From: an uncultured Pseudomonadales bacterium
GTDB taxonomy: Bacteria; Pseudomonadota; Gammaproteobacteria; Pseudomonadales; Azotimanducaceae
Reading direction: 5' to 3'
Length of the DNA: 64,000 bases
Assembly: GCA_951813515.1 (NCBI GenBank)
Contig: OX638346.1
Location: 2,163,617-2,227,616, forward strand
Shown: positions 19,227 through 26,699 of the stretch, piece after piece
Layout: each line of letters begins with the position of its first letter
Numbering within the stretch: the stretch's first letter is position 1
Position numbers and translations under genes: made by a program
The notes under the pieces: generated by a model
Databases searched by the model: none
Told to the model about the DNA's origin: nothing
What the model saw: the letters and a program-made list of their open reading frames with translations, nothing else

Positions 19227-20324
19227 GTGAGGAAATTGACGACAATCCTGGTTCGCCTGTCCGTGATCTTGTGGGCGGTAATGGGTTGGGCAGCGTCGAC
19301 CGATACTGATGAGGTCGACGCTGCGGAAGGCCCTGCGGGGACCGAGTTTGCCGGACCATCGGAAGCGGCGGACCAGACGCGACATTCGAGCGGTGGAGAG
19401 ACACATCGTCAACCCGTCGGCGGTCATTACGAAGGCGAGTGGAAGGACGGCCGCCGACATGGCCGGGGGACCTTTGTGCACCCCGACGGCTTTCGCTACG
19501 AGGGCTTTTGGGACAACGACCTGCCGCACGGCGAAGGAGTCGCCCGGGATTCAGACGGAGATCGCTACGAAGGCCAGTGGAAGGACGGGTATCGTCATGG
19601 TCGGGGGACGGTGGAATTCGCGGATGGCGGCCGCTACGAAGGGGAGTGGAGAAAGGGCGTTGAACACGGCCAGGGCAGGCGCGACTACCCAAATGGCCAC
19701 CGCTACGAGGGCCAATGGGCAAACGGCAGCCGTCAGGGGCAGGGCACCTATCACTACGATGGCAGTCGCTACGAAGGTGCATGGAAGGACGGCGTGCCTC
19801 ATGGCCAGGGCGTCGTCTACCATTCCAATAACACTAGCTTCGAGGGCGAATGGAAGGACGGCAAGCGACACGGCGAGGGCACTTTCCACTTTTCCGACGG
19901 TGATCGCTATATCGGCGAGTTCAAGGACGGTGAGAGACACGGGCGGGGCACCTATCACTTCGCCAATGGCGATCAGTACATCGGGGAGTACAGAAACCAG
20001 CAGAAGCACGGCCGGGGCACGTACTACTACGCCAACGGCGCGATCTATTCGGGCGAGTACCTGGAGAGCAAGAAAAGCGGGCAGGGAACCTATTACTTTC
20101 CCGACGGTGGGCGCTACGAGGGAGAATGGAGAGACGGGGTGCCGAACGGTGAAGGTATCGCGCACTATGCCAACGGAACGCGCTACGAGGGACAGTGGCG
20201 CGACGGAATGAAGAACGGGTTGGGGGTCTTCTATGGCAAGCGCGGAGGTATCGCGCGACAGGGGCGCTGGAAGGACGACAGGCTGATCAAGCGCATGCGG
20301 TCGCTCCCTGACGTTGAAGACTGA
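19227..20324 (+). CDS. Exported MORN-repeat protein
   Basis: A 365-residue protein from GTG 19227. It begins with a signal-peptide-like stretch RKLTTILVRLSVILWAVMGWAAS, then a charged linker of about 45 residues. Twelve consecutive MORN repeats of about 23 residues follow, of the form YEGEWKDGxRHGxGTF. MORN repeats form elongated beta-hairpin sheets that often mediate protein or lipid contacts; no catalytic domain is attached here. An in-frame ATG at 19131 would add 32 residues and bury the signal sequence, so I prefer the GTG. Function unknown. Confidence 0.85.
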   Translation: MRKLTTILVRLSVILWAVMGWAASTDTDEVDAAEGPAGTEFAGPSEAADQTRHSSGGETHRQPVGGHYEGEWKDGRRHGRGTFVHPDGFRYEGFWDNDLPHGEGVARDSDGDRYEGQWKDGYRHGRGTVEFADGGRYEGEWRKGVEHGQGRRDYPNGHRYEGQWANGSRQGQGTYHYDGSRYEGAWKDGVPHGQGVVYHSNNTSFEGEWKDGKRHGEGTFHFSDGDRYIGEFKDGERHGRGTYHFANGDQYIGEYRNQQKHGRGTYYYANGAIYSGEYLESKKSGQGTYYFPDGGRYEGEWRDGVPNGEGIAHYANGTRYEGQWRDGMKNGLGVFYGKRGGIARQGRWKDDRLIKRMRSLPDVED

Positions 20325-20346
20325 CCGGGGTTGCCCGGGAACGGCC

Positions 20347-20988
20347 ATGCGTAGCGAAGATCGCTCCTTTGCCGCCACAACGGCAGGGAACAAGTCGATT
20401 TCCTATCGCACCTACATCCCGAAGGACTATTCCGAAGAAGGCATCCCGTTTCCGCTGCTCTTTTTCATGCATGGCGCCGGCGAGATCGGCACGGACCTCG
20501 ACCTGCTTGAGCGCGCCACCTTGCCCCGTTTCATCAGGGAGGGCCTCGAACTGCCGTTTGTCACGGTCTGTCCCCAATGCCAGGAGATGTGGGACGTCCG
20601 CATCCTCGAACCGCTCCTGGACGAAGTCATCGAAAGGTTCAATGTGGATGCCGCAAGGGTCTATGTCACGGGGAGCAGCATGGGTGGGTTGGGCACCTGG
20701 ATGCTGTGCAATGTGGCGTCGGATCGCGTGGCGGCAATCGCTCCCGTGTGTCCATCATTCATCCCCGTAGATCCCGAGAACTTCAAGCGATTGCCCGTCT
20801 GGGTTTTTCACGGGGCAATGGATTCCGTGGTGCCCATCGAAGAGACGGACAGAATGGTTGCGCTGTTGCGTAACGCCGGCTGCGAGGTGAAGTTCACCGA
20901 GTATCGGGATCTGGACCACAACGCCTGGACTCCGGCGTACCACGACCCCGAACTTTGGCAGTGGCTGCTGTCTCACCGGAAGGCATAA
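20347..20988 (+). CDS. Alpha/beta hydrolase, phospholipase/carboxylesterase-like
   Basis: A 213-residue hydrolase. S111 in GSSMGG is the likely nucleophile, D159 in FHGAMDS and H191 in DLDHNAW complete the triad, and MHGAGE near residue 41 is the probable oxyanion loop. The layout resembles the predicted-esterase/PHB-depolymerase-like group (peptidase S9-related). There is no signal peptide. ATG 20347 is chosen over an upstream ATG at 20314 because that one overlaps the MORN gene. Substrate unknown. Confidence 0.85.
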   Translation: MRSEDRSFAATTAGNKSISYRTYIPKDYSEEGIPFPLLFFMHGAGEIGTDLDLLERATLPRFIREGLELPFVTVCPQCQEMWDVRILEPLLDEVIERFNVDAARVYVTGSSMGGLGTWMLCNVASDRVAAIAPVCPSFIPVDPENFKRLPVWVFHGAMDSVVPIEETDRMVALLRNAGCEVKFTEYRDLDHNAWTPAYHDPELWQWLLSHRKA

Positions 20989-21092
20989 CGAACGCGATCA
21001 GCGAGGCGCTCCATCAGAAACCAATCGGCATGGCGCGGCCAATCTGGAGGCCGAGGGTCGAACCTGTATTCTGACCTGTTTCCCGAGTTCGC

Positions 21093-21857
21093 CTATCGCT
21101 GCGCCGACCGCAAAGCCGTTTCGAGTTCGACCACGCGGCGCAGGGCTGCCTCGGCCCGCGCCGCCTCCTTGTCGGCTCGGGCTTGGTGCTCGTCCGCCGT
21201 CGCCAGGTATTCGGCGCGCGCCGGATCGAAAAAACGCAGGGTGTCCTCGGCCAGGTGCAACTCCAGCCCCAGCCGGAGGGAAGCAAAATGGATACCGCCG
21301 TGCCCATCGGTCGTCGGAATCGGATGGTATGCATGGCCGGTCAACCGGGCGCCCTTGAGCCTTGGCTCCAGGTAATCGCCGGTCGGATCGTATTGCCAAT
21401 ACTCCTCGACTCCCAGATGCCGATACAGTTCCCGTTTGGGGCCTTCATCGCGGTGCCGCGTGTGGCGCGACGTCACTTCCAGCACGAAGTCCGGCACCTT
21501 GCCTTCGCGCCAAGCCAGCCAGTTGTCGCGGGGCGGTAGCTTCGGCACCCCGAACACCACGAATACGTCCGGCACGACGGATTTGCGCGGGTCGCCTTCG
21601 ACGTAATACAACAGCATATCCATGCCCACGTAGACATCTTCCCGGTCGGCGAATTGGCGACGAAGCGCCAGCCAGGCGTCGACCGTTGCGATCGCATGCC
21701 GCTCTGTTTCGGCCATGGGCTTGCCGTCGCTGCTGGGGTATTCCGCAGCGGCGAGTTCGGCGGTCGCCTGGAAGTTTCCTCGCGACCGGCGGGAACTTTC
21801 GAATGCCTTCACCCGCGATTCTCCAGTACGAGCGATGCGACTCGGCAACCCTAGCAC
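21093..21857 (-). CDS. Uma2 family (DUF820) endonuclease-fold protein
   Basis: 254 residues with a PD-(D/E)XK-type core. The catalytic pattern is visible as VVPDVFVVFG, then KVPDFVLEVTS and, after RHRDEGPK, a lysine. YLEPRLKG and EEYWQYDP are typical Uma2 motifs. The C-terminus (after about residue 215) is a charged helix rich in Ala and Glu, often a coiled coil in this family. Physiological role unknown; the family is best known from cyanobacteria, so its presence may reflect transfer. The true start could be the internal MAETERH. Confidence 0.85.
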   Translation of the reverse strand: MLGLPSRIARTGESRVKAFESSRRSRGNFQATAELAAAEYPSSDGKPMAETERHAIATVDAWLALRRQFADREDVYVGMDMLLYYVEGDPRKSVVPDVFVVFGVPKLPPRDNWLAWREGKVPDFVLEVTSRHTRHRDEGPKRELYRHLGVEEYWQYDPTGDYLEPRLKGARLTGHAYHPIPTTDGHGGIHFASLRLGLELHLAEDTLRFFDPARAEYLATADEHQARADKEAARAEAALRRVVELETALRSAQR

Positions 21858-22321
21858 GGCCCTGCCTGATAGCGTAGCAGCCTTCGAACATCAGGTGATT
21901 CCGTCATGGCGGATCAGAGCGCAGAGGAAGGATGAAGGTTGGCAAGAAATACGACGCGAGCGCTAGCCCGCATGTCTCACCAAGGGCCGCGATGATCGCG
22001 CAGGATTTTTTTCGCGTGCGGGTGCTCGCGAGCGGAAACATAGCCGCCGCTTATGGTGTAGCGAGCATGTGCCCGCACGCGGAAAAAAGTGCCCCACAGT
22101 CGGCGCCTTCGGCGCCGCCCGTGGCCCGGCCCCACCGTGCGAGGGCGCGGCAGCGCAGTCTGTACCCGGCAGAACCTCCACGAAACGAATGCATCTGATT
22201 GAAACGCAATGACAATCGATCACTCGACAAGCGCCTTGGTGATATATGCGGGCTAGGCAAGTGGCCGTCTTGCGATGTGGTACATCGCTGCAAGGAACGT
22301 GAGCGCCGGACCGAACCCCCG
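21858..22321. other. Intergenic region with one dispersed repeat
   Basis: About 460 bases between the Uma2 gene and the ABC binding-protein gene. Apart from the 51-bp dispersed repeat at 22088-22138 I see no protein-like frame, tRNA or other clear signal. Confidence 0.5.
22088..22138 (+). repeat. Dispersed repeat family 1, copy a
   Basis: Begins AGTGCCCCACAG and shares about 80 percent of its first 46 positions with copy b at 24555, aligned by hand. The centre of this copy is a perfect hairpin, CGGCGCC-TTC-GGCGCCG. It lies in a non-coding gap. Confidence 0.65.
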
Positions 22322-23395
22322 TCAGCGCGCCAGCCAGGCGCTGAACCGCTCGTTCACCTCGTCGGCGTGATCGCTCCACCATTCGGAATCGATGGGCAGC
22401 GCGCGCACCATGTTCTGGTCGCTGGTAGGTACGTGGGGCTTCATGTCCATACCCGTCGCCAGGTGCCTGTCGATCAGCGCTGCACCCGATAGCCTGCCGG
22501 GGCTATACGAGATGTAATGGCTCAGGTCTGCCTGCCTGTCGGGCCGTGACGCGTAGGTGAGGAACCGGCGGGCCGCATCCAGGTGTCGCGTACCCGCGAC
22601 GATGGTCCACCCGGTAGTATCCAGTATTTGGCCGTCCCACACGATGACAAAGGACTGCTTTTCCATCACTGTCGCGTCGAAGATACGGCCGTTGTAAGCG
22701 GTACTTATCACCACCTCGCGGTCAGCAAGCATCTGCGGCGGCTGCGCGCCGGTCTCCCACCAGACGATATCGTCCTTTACGGTGTCGAGTTTGCGAAAGG
22801 CCCGGGCCATGCCGGTCGCCGTTCCGAGCGTCGCGTATACCTCGGAGATGGGCACGCCGTCCGCCATCAGCGCAAACTCGAGATTCGCCTGGGCCGTACG
22901 ACGCAAGCCCCGGCGACCCGGAAACCTTTCCGTATCGAACAGGTCGGCGATGGTGGTTGGCTTGTCGTCGGGGAAACTCTCCGTGTTGTAGGCGTAGACT
23001 GTGGAGTAGATCACGAACGCGCCGCCACACTCGGTGATCGTTGAAGGAAGGAAATCCTCCACCGTGGGTCTGCCGTCGACGGCGAGCGCCAGGTCTGCGG
23101 GCGCGATGAGTTCCAGAAGCCCCTCGTCGCAGCCAAGGATCACGTCCGCCATTTCGAGGTCGACCAGGTCCCAGTGGACATTGCCAGTCTCGACCTGGGC
23201 GCGTACCTGGGCGAGACCGCCGTTGTAGACCTCGACGAGAACATCGATGCCGGTTTCGGCCGAAAACGGTTCCAGCACCGCTTTCCTGGTCGCCTGCTCG
23301 TAGGCGCCCCCCCAGGAGACCACCGTCAGGGATTCCGCAGCCGCGTGTCCGCACGTCGCAAGCAACAGCGCAAGGCCCGCCCGATGCAACGTCAT
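22322..23395 (-). CDS. ABC transporter periplasmic binding protein, spermidine/putrescine (PotD/PotF) type
   Basis: A 357-residue binding protein. Residues 1-20 (MTLHRAGLALLLATCGHAAA) are a signal peptide. The mature start ESLTVVSWGGAYEQATRKAVLEPF is typical of polyamine-family binding proteins. WDLVDLEM, the YSTVYAYN segment and PTTIADLFD fit the same fold. The ATG overlaps the stop of the ATPase gene by four bases, so it is co-transcribed downstream of it. Polyamine binding is inferred from family, not from identified ligand residues. Confidence 0.88.
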   Translation of the reverse strand: MTLHRAGLALLLATCGHAAAESLTVVSWGGAYEQATRKAVLEPFSAETGIDVLVEVYNGGLAQVRAQVETGNVHWDLVDLEMADVILGCDEGLLELIAPADLALAVDGRPTVEDFLPSTITECGGAFVIYSTVYAYNTESFPDDKPTTIADLFDTERFPGRRGLRRTAQANLEFALMADGVPISEVYATLGTATGMARAFRKLDTVKDDIVWWETGAQPPQMLADREVVISTAYNGRIFDATVMEKQSFVIVWDGQILDTTGWTIVAGTRHLDAARRFLTYASRPDRQADLSHYISYSPGRLSGAALIDRHLATGMDMKPHVPTSDQNMVRALPIDSEWWSDHADEVNERFSAWLAR

Positions 23396-24492
23396 GCAAT
23401 CTCCTCGTCCGGAGCCAGCGCCCGGCAATCGGTCGGTGTCCAACCGATGCGTACTCGGTCTCCCTTCAATATCGCCCCGTGGCCGACGGTGTTCGGAATC
23501 TTGAGAGCGAACTCGGCACTCCCGCACACGGATACCCGCACACGCAAATGGTCCCCGAGAAAGGCGATGTCTTCAATCGGAGCTTCGAATTCGTTGCTGA
23601 ATGTGCCTGGCGTGGGCGCAAGCGCGACGCGTTCGGGACGGATGGTCAGCGTGACGGCGTCTCCAATCTTCCGGGGTGCCACCAGGAATGCGGTGACGAC
23701 GTCGTCGCCGGTAGCGACCCTGCATATGTCGCGTTCGATGCCGAGTACCTGGCCGTGGAGCAGGTTGTTGTCGCCGATGAAGGTGGCGACGAAGACACGT
23801 TCCGGCTCTTCATAGAGAGTCTCGGGAGCCGCGATCTGCTGGATGCGGCCACGATTGAAGACAGCGACTCGATCGGACATCGCCATCGCCTCCTGCTGGT
23901 CGTGCGTGACGTAGACAACGGTGACGCCGAGGGTGCGATGGATACGTCGAATCTCGTACTGCATCTCTTCGCGAAGGCGCCGGTCGAGTGCGCCAAGCGG
24001 TTCGTCCATCAGCACCAGGCTTGGCTCGAACACCAGTGCCCTGGCGATGGCGACACGTTGCTGCTGGCCGCCCGACAGCGCATCGGGCCGACGGTCCTCA
24101 AACCCTTCGAGACGCACGAGGCGAAGTGCGCGCTGGACCCGATCTCTGGCGGTGGCTTGGTCCATATGCCGGACTTCGAGGGGAAACGACAGATTTCGGC
24201 CCACCGTCATGTGCGGGAACAGCGCGTAGTTCTGGAAAACGACACCGATTCCGCGCCGGCGCGGAGGGACATCGTCCACCGAGCGGCCGTTGATGCGAAC
24301 GCTGCCTGCAGTCGGCGTTTCGAATCCGGCAAGCATCATCAGGCAGGTCGTCTTGCCGGATCCAGACGGACCCAGAAGGGTCAGGAATTCCCCTTCGCGG
24401 ATGGCCAGGTCCAGATCGCGCACGATCTCGGTTACGCCGTCGTAGCTCTTGCTCACGCCACTGAACTCGACGTGCGCCGGTTCGGGATTCAA
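23392..24492 (-). CDS. ABC transporter ATP-binding protein, PotA type
   Basis: The 366-residue ATPase that drives the importer. Walker A is GPSGSGKT, the signature is LSGGQQQRVAIARAL, Walker B is LVLMDEPLGALD, and the H-loop histidine is in VTHDQQEAM. The C-terminal third is a TOBE regulatory domain (TIRPERVALAP onward). It is first in the short operon with the binding-protein gene. The partner permeases are not adjacent: one lies at 25.7 kb and the other is not seen. Confidence 0.92.
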   Translation of the reverse strand: MNPEPAHVEFSGVSKSYDGVTEIVRDLDLAIREGEFLTLLGPSGSGKTTCLMMLAGFETPTAGSVRINGRSVDDVPPRRRGIGVVFQNYALFPHMTVGRNLSFPLEVRHMDQATARDRVQRALRLVRLEGFEDRRPDALSGGQQQRVAIARALVFEPSLVLMDEPLGALDRRLREEMQYEIRRIHRTLGVTVVYVTHDQQEAMAMSDRVAVFNRGRIQQIAAPETLYEEPERVFVATFIGDNNLLHGQVLGIERDICRVATGDDVVTAFLVAPRKIGDAVTLTIRPERVALAPTPGTFSNEFEAPIEDIAFLGDHLRVRVSVCGSAEFALKIPNTVGHGAILKGDRVRIGWTPTDCRALAPDEEIA

Positions 24493-24554
24493 CGATGCCT
24501 CCGGTCATCTGCCGCCTGCGGCAAGTATACGCGCGCGACTGGTCGAACTGATCA

Positions 24555-24605
24555 AGTGCCCCACAGCCGGTGCTTTCAGCTTCGCCCGTGACCCGGTTCC
24601 GCTCG
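24555..24605 (+). repeat. Dispersed repeat family 1, copy b
   Basis: Begins AGTGCCCCACAGCCGG and ends CGCTCG. It shares about 39 of 51 positions with copy c at 49317-49367 and is in the spacer between the ABC ATPase gene and the NnrU-like gene. Confidence 0.65.
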
Positions 24606-24719
24606 TCGACAATGGAACAGCTCTCCGCTGACCTCTGCGACCTTTTCAGACCGGCCGGCACGCTTGCGTCGTCGACTTCGCGACATCACAATGCGAGGCA
24701 TTGCCAAGAGCATCCAGAG

Positions 24720-25277
24720 ATGATCCTCCTTATTGTCGGCTTGGCTCTGTTCGTCGCTGTGCACCTGATACCGAGCGTCGTATCCCTGCGTGACGCGCTC
24801 ATCGCTCGTCTGGGAGCAGGCGCTTACCGTGCGGTCTTCTCGCTCACCGCCCTGGTTGGCCTCGTGATGGTAGTGTGGGGATTCTCCCGCGCGCCATTCG
24901 AGCCGGTGTACACAGCACCAAGCTGGGGGCACCAGTTCGCGATGTTCGCGGTGCCCGTCTCGCTGGTGCTGCTCGCCGCAGCCAACATGCCCACTCACAT
25001 CCGCGCCGTGCTCAGACATCCCATGTTGCTGGGGGTGCTGCTATGGGCGCTCGCCCACCTTCTTTCGAACGGCGATCTGCGTTCTATCGTGCTATTCGGC
25101 AGTTTTGCGGGCTATGCGGTGCTCGACCTCGTGAGCGTGGGGCTGCGCGGCAAGCGACCGTCGACCGAGAAGGCCCCCCGCCTTGCAATGGATGCGGTCG
25201 CCATCGTTGCGGGCCTCGTCGTAGCCGGTCTGCTCATGGTCTTCCACCATGCTCTATTCGGAGTGCCAGTGATATGA
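24720..25277 (+). CDS. NnrU family membrane protein
   Basis: A 185-residue polytopic inner-membrane protein with about five or six hydrophobic helices. The N-terminus MILLIVGLALFVAVHLIPS, then WGFSRAPFEPVYTAP, HIRAVLRHPMLLGVLLWALAHLLSNGD and the final VAIVAGLVVAGLLM fit the NnrU family, linked in some bacteria to nitrite/nitric oxide metabolism and otherwise of unclear role. No denitrification genes are nearby. It is on the opposite strand to the ABC genes and sits between repeat family 1 copy b and family 2 copy B. Confidence 0.85.
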   Translation: MILLIVGLALFVAVHLIPSVVSLRDALIARLGAGAYRAVFSLTALVGLVMVVWGFSRAPFEPVYTAPSWGHQFAMFAVPVSLVLLAAANMPTHIRAVLRHPMLLGVLLWALAHLLSNGDLRSIVLFGSFAGYAVLDLVSVGLRGKRPSTEKAPRLAMDAVAIVAGLVVAGLLMVFHHALFGVPVI

Positions 25278-25707
25278 CGCCGACAGATCGGCATCCGCTC
25301 CATCCTGTTCTACGGCACGGCGCGGTGCTGCCCCACCGGCGCGTCGATCCTCACCTGTCTCCACCCCGACCAGGTCGGCACAGGCTGGATGACTTCGGAC
25401 CTCGATGAGGACGGCTAGCAGCGTGAGCCGTAGAACGGCACGCAGTGCCGATCAAGGCGCAGGGTGCGGGACGGGTGGGACGGGCGAAACAGTGGGCTCT
25501 GGGCGGGGGTGAAACACGGCGCGCCCGAAGGGTCGACGGGTTTCATGGCGCTAGCGAGGCCATTTCAACGACAAGTGAACGACCACTCCTTCGGGACTCT
25601 CGGGGGCGCGTCCACTCCTGGAAACTGCGGACATTGACGTGCGGCAACGGTGCCGTGGAGGTGGCGGGCTTGCCGGACGAGTCCTGTGGTCCCTCCGGCT
25701 CCGCTCG
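25278..25707. other. Gap between NnrU and the permease gene
   Basis: No complete gene was seen. The gap holds repeat family 2 copy B. A short frame ending at the TAG near 25417-25419 (containing the run TCLHPDQVGTGWMTSDLDEDG) looks faintly protein-like, but I cannot assign it and it has no clear start. Confidence 0.4.
25428..25556 (-). repeat. Dispersed repeat family 2, copy B
   Basis: Read on the minus strand it runs from CGCTAGCGCCA to TTCTACGG. It aligns along its whole length of about 130 bp with copy A at 38263-38390, including the blocks CCCCCGCCCA, CTGTTTCGCCC and GCGCCTTGATCGGCACTG. Confidence 0.75.
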
Positions 25708-26526
25708 TCAAGTTTGCGCAGCCCGCGCGCTTCGCCGGCGCAGCCACTCCACCGCAAGCATGAAGAACAGCGCGAAAGCGATCAGCAGGGTCGCGACCGC
25801 GAGGATGGCGGGACTGATCTGCTCGCGGACACCCGCCCACATCTGGCGCGGGATCGTGCGCTGCTCGAGGCCGCCCATGAAGAGGACCGTCACGACCTCG
25901 TCGAACGACGTTGCGAATGCGAACAATGCCCCGGAAATCACTCCGGGCGCGATGAGTGGAAACTGCACGCGCCAGAAACTCCGCCAGGGTCCGGCGCCCA
26001 GGCTGGAAGCAACGCGCATCAGGTTCTGATCGAAGCCCGCCAGCGTCGCCGTCACCGTGATGACCACGAACGGCGTACCCAGCGCGGCGTGGGCGAGTAT
26101 CAGTCCGAGGTGGGTCTGCGAAAGCCCGAGGCTCGAATAGAAGAAGAACATGCCCGCGGCGGAAACGATGACCGGCGTCACCATCGGCGAGATCAACAGG
26201 GTCATGACGAGTGAACGGCCGTGCATGGCCGGATTGGCGAGGCCGAGTGCGGCGAGGGTGCCCAACACGGTAGCGAGGACGGTCGCGAAAACGCCGATGA
26301 CAATGCTGTTGACCAGGGCTCGGCGCCATTCCTCGTCTTCCGCGACGCTTTGATACCAGCGCATCGACCAGGCATCGGGGTCCAGGCGCAGCATCTCCTC
26401 GGTAAACGTGAAGTACGGCTGGGCGTTGAAACTGAGCGGTACGATGACCAGGATCGGCGCGATCAGAAATATGAACACCGCCACGCAGAACGCGAGGTAA
26501 AGGTTTCTGCCGATACCTCCCTTCAT
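25708..26526 (-). CDS. ABC transporter permease, PotC type
   Basis: A 272-residue inner-membrane permease with about six transmembrane helices, starting MKGGIGRNLYLAFCVAVFIF. The EAA-type cytoplasmic loop is at ASSLGAGPWRSFWRVQFPLIAPG. LGTLAALGLANPAMHGR and VTLLFMGG-like helices fit PotC. ATG 26526 starts the membrane domain; an ATG at 26577 gives a longer basic N-terminus. It should pair with a PotB-type permease, which is missing from this locus, and it lies 1.2 kb from the ATPase and binding-protein genes on the same strand. Confidence 0.88.
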   Translation of the reverse strand: MKGGIGRNLYLAFCVAVFIFLIAPILVIVPLSFNAQPYFTFTEEMLRLDPDAWSMRWYQSVAEDEEWRRALVNSIVIGVFATVLATVLGTLAALGLANPAMHGRSLVMTLLISPMVTPVIVSAAGMFFFYSSLGLSQTHLGLILAHAALGTPFVVITVTATLAGFDQNLMRVASSLGAGPWRSFWRVQFPLIAPGVISGALFAFATSFDEVVTVLFMGGLEQRTIPRQMWAGVREQISPAILAVATLLIAFALFFMLAVEWLRRRSARAAQT

Positions 26527-26699
26527 CCAGGCCCCCTCACCGATCCATCGCGCGCGACGGCATGGTCGGGCATTCACGCGACGGGAGCAAGTTGCGCTTC
26601 GAATCGGCTGAGGAACTTTCGCAGCTGGAAAGGGGCCATACTATCGGACACTAGTTAATCCAGGTACGTTTCGCCCACCTCGCGAACGGAAATGCTCAT

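Noticed and set aside
25300..25419. Remnant of the missing PotB permease
   Set aside because: The short frame has no hydrophobic helices or EAA motif and cannot be linked to a permease.
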